This document shows positions 41,933-49,294 of a stretch of DNA of 49,296 bases, in pieces. Positions within the stretch are counted from its first letter, which is position 1. Every line of letters starts with the position of its first letter. Both the position numbers and the translations under genes were made by a program. This DNA is from JAPUDQ01 sp964552765 (GTDB taxonomy: Bacteria > Patescibacteriota > Saccharimonadia > Saccharimonadales > Saccharimonadaceae). The notes under the pieces were generated by a model. It was not told the origin of the DNA and ran no database searches. It saw only the letters and a program-made list of their open reading frames with translations. The stretch lies in assembly GCA_964552765.1 (NCBI GenBank), contig CAZKIA010000003.1, positions 1-49,296 of the forward strand. Reading direction: 5' to 3'.

Positions 41933-43666
41933 TTATGTCTGAGGCGGTGGCGATGACTCTGCCACAGGGGCAAGCTCAGGGGGAGCGACGGGCGCAACGG
42001 GGGGTGGTGTCATCGGAATACTCACAGGGGAAACAGCTGGAATAGCAGATGGCTTAAGGGCTTCATCGGCTGATAGACGAGGCAGCTCAATAAAGAACAT
42101 ACTACCTTTGCCGTAGTCACTCTCAACCCAGATGCGCCCATCCATCGCCTCGGCCAGTCGACGGCACAGATAGAGCCCAAGGCCTGTGCCACCAATTTCT
42201 CGCGTATCGGTGTTATCAACGCGGTAAAATTTCTGAAAAAGATGGGGGATATCTTCTTTAGGGATACCGATACCGTTATCGACGACACTCACGGTGACAT
42301 GCGCATCATCGCCACTTATATCAACGGCAACCTTACCGCCATTTTTAGTGTATTTTATGGAGTTTTCGACCAAGTTTGATAGGATCTCTCGATAGTGGCT
42401 CTGGTCGGCGCGAACATAATAGATGGGGGTCATTGCATTACCCTGCGTCACAACATCGGGCTCAAAAACGAGCGTAATCTCTTTGGAAAACGCTGTCGCC
42501 ATCAGGCTGTTTACGACATCACGGACAAATGCTGTGACATCGATTGTTGTTGGCGTATTACCGAGGCGTCCATCCTCGGCCTTGCTGACATCGAGTAGAT
42601 CCTGAAAGAGATGCCCCAAATGTTGAGCTGATTCATGAGCTTTCGTTAAGAAACTGCGAGCTTTTTCGTCGATGGTGGCGGTGGCTGGGTTGAGAGCGAG
42701 CCCTAAGTATCCTTCAATCGCTGCCACGGGGGTACGCATTTCATGACTGGCGGTACTAATAAATTCGGCTTTTTGGCGGTTTTCAGCCACATCGTTGGTG
42801 ATATCGCGGAAAACGATAATCGCACCGCTGCCCTGCTGGCCAACGGGTGATATTGATAATGAGATGATCATTTTTTTCCCCGTACTTGTTGCCAGAGAAA
42901 GATCATTTCGCTTGACGGGCTTGCCGGTGTTGAGTACCTGAAGTATTGGATCGGTGGTTTCATCAAGGGGTTTGTCTTCGCTATCGGTGACCTTAAAAAC
43001 AGAACGATAGTCGAGCTCCATAGCGTCTTGTTTCCCCCATCCCATAATCGTTTGTGCCGCCGGGTTGATGAGCTGGATGGTGCCACGATGATCAAGGGCG
43101 ATCACACCATCAGCGATGGAGTTGATCACGATTTCAGACTTGTCGGCTACTTGACTGAGTTCACGGGCGAGTGCCATGTATTTTTCAGATGACGTATCGT
43201 GCTCACTTTTGCGCCGCCAAATCATAAAGCTGATAAACAGTGGCAGCACACTCGTCATGATGAAAAGCGGCGCATTAAAGTTTTGTGAATTTTGCAGCAA
43301 CATGGGAAGATTGAGTGCAATAGCTATCGGATATAATGCGTCAAACAAAAAAATAATAATCAACGCCGGGTAGCCGAATAATCCGGAAAATATCGTAAGC
43401 AGCATCCATAACACAATAAATGGCGACTGTTCGCTCCCCGTCGTATAGATAATCGACGTCGTAGTGAATAACATCAGCATATAGCTGGTAAACGACAGCC
43501 ATTTCATGTGGGCTTCTTTGCCCCATAGATACATAGGCAGCGTTACAAGCGCCGTTACGCCGGCACTTATAGCGGCCAGCGGATGAACAAGCAAGCCAGC
43601 TGTTGGCCAGGTATCACCCCATATCACGCCAATCATCCAGAGCCCGACAAGCACCAAAGAAACCAT
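41933..43666 (-). CDS. membrane sensor histidine kinase (PAS, HisKA, HATPase), 577 aa
   Basis: The N-terminus has about six membrane helices (to residue ~170). A PAS domain follows (INSIADGVIALDHRGTIQLI), then the HisKA box with His308 in ASHEMRTPVAAIEGY, and a HATPase with NLVENSIKYT (N box), VVDNGIGIP (G1) and GGTGLGLYL (G2). The C-terminal ~30 residues are Pro/Val/Ala-rich. Codons upstream of ATG 43666 stay open and hydrophobic but offer no standard start, so the N-terminus could be slightly longer. It is transcribed ahead of the response regulator. Confidence 0.94.
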   Translation of the reverse strand: MVSLVLVGLWMIGVIWGDTWPTAGLLVHPLAAISAGVTALVTLPMYLWGKEAHMKWLSFTSYMLMLFTTTSIIYTTGSEQSPFIVLWMLLTIFSGLFGYPALIIIFLFDALYPIAIALNLPMLLQNSQNFNAPLFIMTSVLPLFISFMIWRRKSEHDTSSEKYMALARELSQVADKSEIVINSIADGVIALDHRGTIQLINPAAQTIMGWGKQDAMELDYRSVFKVTDSEDKPLDETTDPILQVLNTGKPVKRNDLSLATSTGKKMIISLSISPVGQQGSGAIIVFRDITNDVAENRQKAEFISTASHEMRTPVAAIEGYLGLALNPATATIDEKARSFLTKAHESAQHLGHLFQDLLDVSKAEDGRLGNTPTTIDVTAFVRDVVNSLMATAFSKEITLVFEPDVVTQGNAMTPIYYVRADQSHYREILSNLVENSIKYTKNGGKVAVDISGDDAHVTVSVVDNGIGIPKEDIPHLFQKFYRVDNTDTREIGGTGLGLYLCRRLAEAMDGRIWVESDYGKGSMFFIELPRLSADEALKPSAIPAVSPVSIPMTPPPVAPVAPPELAPVAESSPPPQT

Positions 43667-43797
43667 GAGTACAACCTCGATGGTTCGTTTATACCAAAAC
43701 GGCGTAACAATTGTTGGAGCGATAGCCCTACCCTCTTATGCTTTGATAGATACAATTGTAGTTTGTTGAGGGAAATTAGTAAATGGCGGCACAATAA

Positions 43798-43826
43798 TTG
43801 ACATTTACTAGTATTATTGCTATAAT
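43798..43826 (+). promoter_or_regulatory. perfect consensus sigma70 promoter, leaderless gene
   Basis: TTGACA (43798-43803), 17 bp, TATAAT (43821-43826). The GTG start is 8 nt on, so transcription should begin at or next to the start codon. Confidence 0.85.
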
Positions 43827-43834
43827 ATGCAATC

Positions 43835-44173
43835 GTGAGCATCCACTCCAGCCGCAAAGCGGCAATCATGATGACGTGCATGGCCGTCATTACCGTGTTT
43901 CTCTCTGGGTGCGGCAATCCGCCCAGCCAGGAGAACCAGAAGTCGGCAGTCCAGGAGCTCAAGGCTCGTGGATTCACCGATCCCCGTTGGGAGACAGACG
44001 CAGCAACCTACACGGTTGGCGTCGGCAGTTGCCGCTTCCCGATCCGTAAAGGATCGAGTGACTGGGTGATCGAGTTGCCCGGCACCAAGATCATGCAGAG
44101 TGCCAACTTGGAGATTCTCCGGTCTCCGGATATCTCCAAGAAGGCTGGCATCGAGGCCTGCTTCAAGCAGTGA
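43835..44173 (+). CDS. GC-rich small lipoprotein, 112 aa
   Basis: Cassette D. The GTG start is followed by a short basic n-region, a hydrophobic stretch (AIMMTCMAVITVFLSGC) and a lipobox LSGC with Cys at residue 26, predicting lipid attachment at the outer membrane leaflet. The mature part of ~87 residues contains AVQELKARGFTDPRWETD and a GVGSCRFPI segment, and ends in GIEACFKQ; two further Cys could form a disulfide. C/G-ending codons dominate. A short small domain of this kind might contact the host or envelope; this is inference. Confidence 0.75.
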   Translation: MSIHSSRKAAIMMTCMAVITVFLSGCGNPPSQENQKSAVQELKARGFTDPRWETDAATYTVGVGSCRFPIRKGSSDWVIELPGTKIMQSANLEILRSPDISKKAGIEACFKQ

Positions 44174-44334
44174 CCGCAACCGCGTATTTCCGGCGATACG
44201 GAACGTAATGTGTCGTGCTCAATGAGGGAGCACGAGGGATTTCGCTTAAGATGCGAGGTCTGCCCGGGGAAGCTCCGGCAAGCGTGATCGCGCTGTCATA
44301 GATCGCTACGCCCACCATGTCCTCTCATGGCACA
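44174..44334 (+). other. hairpin-rich 3' region after the lipoprotein gene
   Basis: No ORF. Successive small hairpins: TTCCG/CGGAA (about 44189), CGTGCTC/GAGCACG (about 44214), CCGG/CCGG (about 44264), AGCG/CGCT and CATG/CATG. It could be a structured 3' UTR or a separate small RNA. Confidence 0.35.
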
Positions 44335-44372
44335 CAGCCGCTCAAATTCGAGCGGCTGTTAAAATTTTGAAT
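44335..44372. terminator. hairpin terminator between cassette D and the helicase gene
   Basis: CAGCCGCT (44335-44342) pairs with AGCGGCTG (44351-44358), followed by TTAAAATTTT on the plus strand. It can serve both convergent genes. Confidence 0.75.
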
Positions 44373-44384
44373 TATCAGTTATTT

Positions 44385-45761
44385 CTATCGCTCGACAAAC
44401 GTGTAGGCTGAGCCTTTGGCGCCACCGCGACCAGTTCGGCCAATACGGTGGACATAGTCCTCATACGTCATCGGCTGGTCAAAGTTAATGACATGGCTGA
44501 CATTAGGGATATCGAGGCCACGAGCAGCGACGTCAGTCGCGACCAGTACTTTGGCGCGACCGGACTTAAAGGTATTGAGGGCGCGTTGACGTTGCGGCTG
44601 AGTTTTGTTGCCGTGAATTGCTTCGGCCACGTGCCCGGCTTCGGTGAGGGTGTGCGCGAGACGCTGGGCACCAAATTTTGTCTTACTAAAGACAAGGACT
44701 TTATCAAATTCTTCATTTGAGAGCATGTCGGTTAGAAGCTCGATCTTGTGATTTTTGTCTCGAGCATAGACAACATCTTGCTCAACATGGTCGCTCGTCT
44801 CGCCAGTGCGGACGCTGATCGTTATCGGATCGTGCAACATCTCATTGATGATAGAAGCAATGGCAGGGGTGATCGTCGCACTAAAGCATAGTGATTGGCG
44901 AACTTTTGGCAGCAAGCTGATAATACGCTTGATATCGGGCAAAAATCCCATATCGCACATACGATCGGCCTCATCGAGGACGAGAGTGTTGATACGATCG
45001 AGATTGAGAGCGCGCTGCTGCAACAGGTCTTTAAGGCGACCAGGTGTCGCGATGATGATGTGAGGGCGACGCTTCAGTTCGCTGATCTGGCGGCCAATAT
45101 TCATACCACCTACGACGACCGTGCTATAGAGGTTCATATCGCGTGAAAATGCACGAAATTCATCATCGATTTGGGTGGCAAGTTCGCGGGTTGGCGTGAC
45201 GACAAGCACCGACAAGCGCTGTTCGTCAGCAAGGAGCTTTTGGATGGTTGGTATCACAAAGGCTGCCGTCTTGCCCGTGCCAGTGTTTGCGAGGCCGATA
45301 ACATCTCGCCCAGCCAGGACGTGGGGAATAGCCTGGTCTTGAATGGCACTCGGGGCTTCATACCCCTTAGCCTTAATATTCGCGTGGAGGCGTGGATTGA
45401 GCGGAAAGTCGGCAAAAACATGCTGTGGCTCGTAAGGTATTTCCTCGATGCCAGCTATCGCTTTATTGATAAACTTTTCTGGTGCGATGTACTGCCCCTC
45501 GCCTTTTTTGCGGCGTGGTTGCATAGGACGTGAGGCACCACGACGGCCACCACTCGTAAATGAGTGACCGCCAGTACTTGAGCGTCGGGGTGTGTGCGAA
45601 CTTGCTGCTCGACGTGGAGAGCCCTCTGGCGAGCCATGGACGCTGCTGAGTGTGTTCATTAGCTTGTCCTCTGGCGTTTGTCGTTTTGGGCGCCGAAAAT
45701 TGGCACCACGATGTGATGTGGGGCGGTTTTGTGGCCGCCTTGAAGATGATTTGTTGTTCAA
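44385..45761 (-). CDS. DEAD-box RNA helicase (RhlE/CsdA-like), 458 aa
   Basis: ATP-dependent RNA unwinding. After a ~100-residue basic, Ser/Arg/Gly-rich N-terminus come the Q motif region (FADFPLNPRLHANIKAKGY), motif I TGTGKTA, Ia PTRELA, II DEAD (VLDEADRMCDMGF), III SAT, and VI HRIGRTGRGG. The start appears to be TTG 45761, five bases after AGGA. The protein ends soon after the second RecA domain, without the usual basic tail; the basic region is at the N-terminus instead. A folded 5' leader precedes it, a common trait of cold-inducible helicase genes. Confidence 0.92.
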   Translation of the reverse strand: MNNKSSSRRPQNRPTSHRGANFRRPKRQTPEDKLMNTLSSVHGSPEGSPRRAASSHTPRRSSTGGHSFTSGGRRGASRPMQPRRKKGEGQYIAPEKFINKAIAGIEEIPYEPQHVFADFPLNPRLHANIKAKGYEAPSAIQDQAIPHVLAGRDVIGLANTGTGKTAAFVIPTIQKLLADEQRLSVLVVTPTRELATQIDDEFRAFSRDMNLYSTVVVGGMNIGRQISELKRRPHIIIATPGRLKDLLQQRALNLDRINTLVLDEADRMCDMGFLPDIKRIISLLPKVRQSLCFSATITPAIASIINEMLHDPITISVRTGETSDHVEQDVVYARDKNHKIELLTDMLSNEEFDKVLVFSKTKFGAQRLAHTLTEAGHVAEAIHGNKTQPQRQRALNTFKSGRAKVLVATDVAARGLDIPNVSHVINFDQPMTYEDYVHRIGRTGRGGAKGSAYTFVER

Positions 45762-45784
45762 AATAATCCTTTATGTTGTTGATT

Positions 45785-45903
45785 GATATCGGTCGAACCA
45801 TCTCATGATGTTCTGTCTAAAACAGATAGCGAGGTAGACTCGTAAAAGACCCGATATCCATACTAGATCACTCCATTATAGCACAAGTGCAATACTTTGT
45901 CTA
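45785..45903 (-). promoter_or_regulatory. promoter and folded 5' leader of the DEAD-box helicase gene
   Basis: Minus strand: TAGACA (45903-45898), 17 bp, TATAAT (45880-45875), leader of about 105 nt. An 8-bp outer stem joins CCGATATC (45851-45858) with GATATCGG (45785-45792). Inside, TCTGT/ACAGA (45812-45826) forms a second hairpin. The structure closes about 24 nt before the start codon, so it may modulate translation or stability. Confidence 0.55.
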
Positions 45904-45927
45904 GCTACCGTAACGATGTAATGTGCT

Positions 45928-46371
45928 CTACCACTGTTTAGCACGGCGGAGACGAGAGATCATGATAACAAGAAGTGGGATAACAATAATAAATGGTAGC
46001 GACGAGTACAGAGCTGATATCCATTGAAAGTTTCTTTCGTTGAAAGGCAGATACATATAGAAAAATGACGTTAGCCATCCTATACCGATTGCCAAGAAAC
46101 CAGCGCCTGTCGCCACGAGTGTCGTCTCAAATATTGTCTGAAGTGTCATAGTGCGCTTTGTCCGTGAAAGATACAAGACAAACCATACAAACAGCGGGAT
46201 AATTATTCCTATCGCCCATGGGATGAGGCCACTGAAATTTTGATTGTCCGGGTATTGCTGTACGACATAATAGATTGTTTGTATGACCTGCAGACCGAAA
46301 CCAGTTATGATTGATCCTGCAAAGAATTTCTGTAATGTCGGGCTGATCGTAGATTGTTTTGTTTGTGCCAT
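45928..46371 (-). CDS. four-helix membrane protein, 147 aa
   Basis: Four hydrophobic segments (about residues 17-37, 48-66, 82-103 and 120-138) separated by short loops; the N-terminus is polar (MAQTKQSTISPTLQKFFAGS). No family is recognised. AAGGATAACTATG gives the ribosome site. It stands alone upstream of the DEAD-box gene on the same strand, which has its own promoter. Confidence 0.7.
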   Translation of the reverse strand: MAQTKQSTISPTLQKFFAGSIITGFGLQVIQTIYYVVQQYPDNQNFSGLIPWAIGIIIPLFVWFVLYLSRTKRTMTLQTIFETTLVATGAGFLAIGIGWLTSFFYMYLPFNERNFQWISALYSSLPFIIVIPLLVIMISRLRRAKQW

Positions 46372-46422
46372 AGTTATCCTTATGGTTATATTGTCATAAA
46401 TGTAGCATGATTTATATAGAAC

Positions 46423-46450
46423 AACAACCCGCTACGGATAGCGGGTTGTT
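46423..46450 (-). terminator. 12-bp perfect hairpin
   Basis: AACAACCCGCTA (46423-46434) pairs with TAGCGGGTTGTT (46439-46450) around CGGA. It lies just after the 81-aa gene on the minus strand. Confidence 0.75.
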
Positions 46451-46473
46451 CATAGAGTGGAGCTATGTGGTGA

Positions 46474-46719
46474 CTAGTGGCTAATCGTGACGAGTGTCCA
46501 GTCACTGCCCTGTTGGCGCAGGCGGTACTGGCTTTCACCATCAAACATATCCCAGAGCCGGGTGATATGGCCGTTGCTGCGGATGAGTAGGCGGATGCCA
46601 GCGTCGAGAAACGTCAGGGTGCGGCCTTCGAACTCGATCCGGCGCGGCACAGCTTCGAATTGTTTGTTAAAGGTGATGGCGCTCACTTGTACTTTTTGGT
46701 TGATAACTTTTTTTGTCAT
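46474..46719 (-). CDS. small hypothetical protein, 81 aa
   Basis: The ATG at 46719 follows GTGGAG at a good distance (ending GAATGTATT); a longer open frame upstream lacks a ribosome site. The sequence is beta-rich: VQVSAITFNKQFEAVPRRIE, then GRTLTFLDAGIRLLI and YRLRQQGSDWTLVTI. It may be a compact beta-barrel. No cysteines and no membrane segment. It is monocistronic with its own terminator. Function unknown. Confidence 0.65.
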   Translation of the reverse strand: MTKKVINQKVQVSAITFNKQFEAVPRRIEFEGRTLTFLDAGIRLLIRSNGHITRLWDMFDGESQYRLRQQGSDWTLVTISH

Positions 46720-47059
46720 AATACATTCTCCACGAATTAAATTTGAGGTTAAAAAAGACTGACACAATGATTCACGAGCAGAATCTGTCAGTAAGCGATG
46801 GTGGAGTGAGATGATTGGTATCTCGATGATGCTACATGGATAACGAGTGAGGTCGCTTAACTCCCACAACGAATGACCGAGGTAACATAAAATGTATATA
46901 GTTCGAGAGTGGAAACCGATACGTATCTTATTAAGAGATGCGCGAGCGGAGTACTTTCGTAACTACCTACTAGTATAGGCTGGTGCGCCGTAGGATGTAA
47001 GTCTTGTTTTTTATAATTTTGAGCGTGAAATGATCGACATTAGCTGTATACTATGTAGC

Positions 47060-47254
47060 ATGAATCAATTTATGAATAACCGTTATGTACAACTGAGTGG
47101 TCTGACACTTGGCTTAGCTATCTTATTTGGGATGATACTATGGATGATATTTTATCTGCTCAAGGTACCGTTCCCAGTGGAAATGCTTGTCATGATGTCT
47201 GTTCTCGGTGCTATTGGTATCGTTTGGAAATTTTTTTCCTGGCGAATTGGCTAG
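47060..47254 (+). CDS. two-helix membrane protein, 64 aa
   Basis: The start is ATG 47060 (MNQFMNNRYV). Two hydrophobic segments (about residues 11-34 and 40-56) and a basic tail. TATACT (47047-47052) ends 7 nt before the ATG, implying leaderless translation. Unrecognised; convergent with yajQ. Confidence 0.6.
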   Translation: MNQFMNNRYVQLSGLTLGLAILFGMILWMIFYLLKVPFPVEMLVMMSVLGAIGIVWKFFSWRIG

Positions 47255-47261
47255 CTTCTCC

Positions 47262-47756
47262 TTAGCGATAGTTGGTGAATTCTAGCGGAAAATCAAAATC
47301 TTTGTCTTTGAGAAGTTGCATGACACGCTGCAGGTCGTCTTTGCTCGAGCTTTGAACGCGCACGGTGTCGCCTTGAATTGATGATTTTACTTTGGGCATT
47401 GCATCACGGATTGTTTTAGTGATTGTTTTGGCTTTGTCTTGGTCGAGACCAGCGATAAAAGGAATATCATGAGTAAGTTTGAGATTTCCCTGTACGGGGT
47501 CATTGCTGAGGTCAAGAATTTTACTGCTCTGACCGCGATTGACAAGCGCTCGACGAACAATGTCGAGGATGCTCTCTCGGTGCATATCGCTATCAGCGAT
47601 GATGCGAAAGCCTGTCTTATTGTCGAGCCATTGGATGGCAGCCGATGTGCCCTTAAAGTCATAGCGCGTTTTGATCTCGCGCTCGGTTTGCATGAAAACA
47701 TTGATAACTTCGGCTTTATCGTAGTCAGATATGATGTCAAATGAAAATGTTGCCAT
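47262..47756 (-). CDS. yajQ: YajQ family (UPF0234) nucleotide-binding protein
   Basis: Two-domain ferredoxin-like protein. FSFDIISDYDKAEVINVFMQ begins it, with the family motif RYDFKGT near residue 32, and later DIPFIAGLDQDKAKTI, KVKSSIQGDTVRVQSSSKDDLQ and FPLEFTNYR at the very end. The length of 164 aa is exactly typical. YajQ proteins bind tRNA/rRNA, and some bind c-di-GMP as transcription cofactors; which applies here is unknown. Confidence 0.94.
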   Translation of the reverse strand: MATFSFDIISDYDKAEVINVFMQTEREIKTRYDFKGTSAAIQWLDNKTGFRIIADSDMHRESILDIVRRALVNRGQSSKILDLSNDPVQGNLKLTHDIPFIAGLDQDKAKTITKTIRDAMPKVKSSIQGDTVRVQSSSKDDLQRVMQLLKDKDFDFPLEFTNYR

Positions 47757-47829
47757 AGAGATATGGTAGGGGGTAATTGGTAAATAGTAAATAGGAGGTG
47801 GTATGATAACACTATAAATGGGAGGTGCT

Positions 47830-48570
47830 ATGGCGACGAAATCATCTATTACCCTACGATTTGACTATCGATGGATTGTGGCGGGGTTATTACTCATCAT
47901 TGCGATCATGGTGCTACTGTGGCGTCCGTGGGAAGGTAGATATGGCCAGGATGCCCGCACTGTGACGGTCACTGGTGATGCCACAATCAAAGCAGCCCCT
48001 GATCAGTATGAGTTTTACCCCACCTATACTGTTAAAAATACTGATATAACTGTTGCCAAGAAAGAGATTGCCGCCAAAAGTACTGAGATTGTCGGCAAGC
48101 TCAAAGAGCTCGGCGTAGCAGATAATGCTATCAAGACGACGATTAATAATTATCCTGATTATGGACAGAATGGGCCGACCGACCAGATGGTCTATAGTCT
48201 TAATGTGCAAATTACGGTCAAAGATACTGCTCTCATGGAGAAAGTCCTTGGCTATATAGAGACGACCAACCCCGAGGGCGCCGTGACGCCGCAACCAACC
48301 TTTAGTACTGAAAAGCGTAAACAGCTTGAGCAACAAGCGCGAGAACAGGCCACGAAAGAAGCTCGCAGTAAAGCGGATCAGTCAGCTAAGAATCTTGGAT
48401 TTCGCGTCGCAGATGTAAAGTCGGTCAATGATGGCTCTGGTTTTGGGCCAGTGACTCCCTACCCTGTTATGGCAGGTGATGTAGCGAGTAAGAGTAACCC
48501 TTCAACCGAGTTCATGCCAGGAGAAAATGATCTGGTGTATTCGGTAACGGTCGAATATTACATTCGTTGA
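47830..48570 (+). CDS. SIMPL-domain (DUF541) envelope protein, 246 aa
   Basis: One N-terminal membrane helix (about residues 14-34) anchors an external SIMPL domain: TVTVTGDATIKAAPDQYEFY, then ELGVADNAIKTTINNYPDYG, VQITVKDTALMEKVL, RKQLEQQAREQATKEARSKA and a final YSVTVEYYI strand. These match the SIMPL family of periplasmic/surface proteins of unknown role. The start is ATG 47830, preceded by GGGAGG; an ATG four codons upstream is possible. Confidence 0.88.
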   Translation: MATKSSITLRFDYRWIVAGLLLIIAIMVLLWRPWEGRYGQDARTVTVTGDATIKAAPDQYEFYPTYTVKNTDITVAKKEIAAKSTEIVGKLKELGVADNAIKTTINNYPDYGQNGPTDQMVYSLNVQITVKDTALMEKVLGYIETTNPEGAVTPQPTFSTEKRKQLEQQAREQATKEARSKADQSAKNLGFRVADVKSVNDGSGFGPVTPYPVMAGDVASKSNPSTEFMPGENDLVYSVTVEYYIR

Positions 48571-48718
48571 TAGTGCATGTTCCCCTGAGTGTGCTGTGGA
48601 GGGCGCTTTGAGGGTGATCTTTTGTGTTGGGTAATTGCGCAGTGACTATTGCAAAAAAATGAAAATTATAGTTAAGTATAGATAGCCATACCCTTTCTAC
48701 GATTAGGAGATGATGTAC

Positions 48719-49156
48719 ATGAATTCGTTGGTGTATGCGGCGTTTTCGCCCTCGGCAATGAAGCTCGCCATTTTGGTGCTTGTCCTCATGGTCGCCCTCT
48801 TCATGATCGGCACCCAGTCGCTTGGGCTCAAGCTGGTCGGTGGGGTCATCATGATTGGCGCTGTGGTGACACTCATTGGTTCGCTTCAGTGGCAGCCATC
48901 CCAGCAATGGGTCTGGCTCATCGTCGTCGGGCTCTTTGCGGTGGTTGCTGTCTCGGTCTTCAATGCACGGTCGTCACGAACCGACAAGCATGCTATTGCT
49001 GGTGTCATCATGATTGCCGTCACCGTTGCAGCGCTCTACGTGACACTGAAAGACTTCGTGGTGATACCGACAGGGATCTTTGGTGACATCATTTCGACAG
49101 GCTGGGATGCAGCTGTCAGTGTCATCAACACAGGAGTTGGCTACATTGTGCGGTAG
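48719..49156 (+). CDS. GC-rich small membrane protein, 145 aa
   Basis: Cassette E. The ATG at 48719 is nine bases from AGGAG; in-frame ATGs at 48710 and 48713 are too close to it. Four hydrophobic segments (about residues 13-32, 36-54, 63-80 and 91-109) are followed by an amphipathic end (DIISTGWDAAVSVINTGVGY). C/G-ending codons, notably GTC, ATC and CTC, contrast with the adjacent SIMPL gene. A 12-bp hairpin follows the stop. Unrecognised family. Confidence 0.7.
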   Translation: MNSLVYAAFSPSAMKLAILVLVLMVALFMIGTQSLGLKLVGGVIMIGAVVTLIGSLQWQPSQQWVWLIVVGLFAVVAVSVFNARSSRTDKHAIAGVIMIAVTVAALYVTLKDFVVIPTGIFGDIISTGWDAAVSVINTGVGYIVR

Positions 49157-49175
49157 TTCATGTATCGCACAAAAA

Positions 49176-49210
49176 GGCCGAGGCGGGATGCATTATTCCC
49201 CGCCTCGGCC
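49176..49210 (+). terminator. 12-bp GC-rich hairpin after cassette E
   Basis: GGCCGAGGCGGG (49176-49187) pairs with CCCGCCTCGGCC (49199-49210). A second hairpin, CTGGAG/CTCCAG, follows at about 49224-49241, with TTTTG after it. Confidence 0.75.
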
Positions 49211-49264
49211 GCTCGACAAAGGTCTGGAGCACAATCTCCAGGATTTTGTTGATTATCCTCATGC

Positions 49265-49294
49265 TTGCTTCTCTATTAAAGTATGTTATATAAT
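49265..49294 (+). promoter_or_regulatory. possible promoter reading out of the window
   Basis: TTGCTT (49265-49270), 18 bp, TATAAT (49289-49294), at the right edge. The gene it would serve is outside the window. Confidence 0.35.

Noticed and set aside
45785..45858. Possible tRNA in the helicase leader (8-bp end pairing and a GGTTCGACC word on the minus strand)
   Set aside because: The T-arm and D-arm do not pair in the right places, and no anticodon arm of five pairs with a seven-base loop fits. It is better read as an mRNA leader.
675..49210. The cassette hairpins as copies of one repeat family (integron-like attC sites or MITEs)
   Set aside because: Stem and loop sequences differ completely among the five loci, no target-site duplications are visible and no integrase is nearby.
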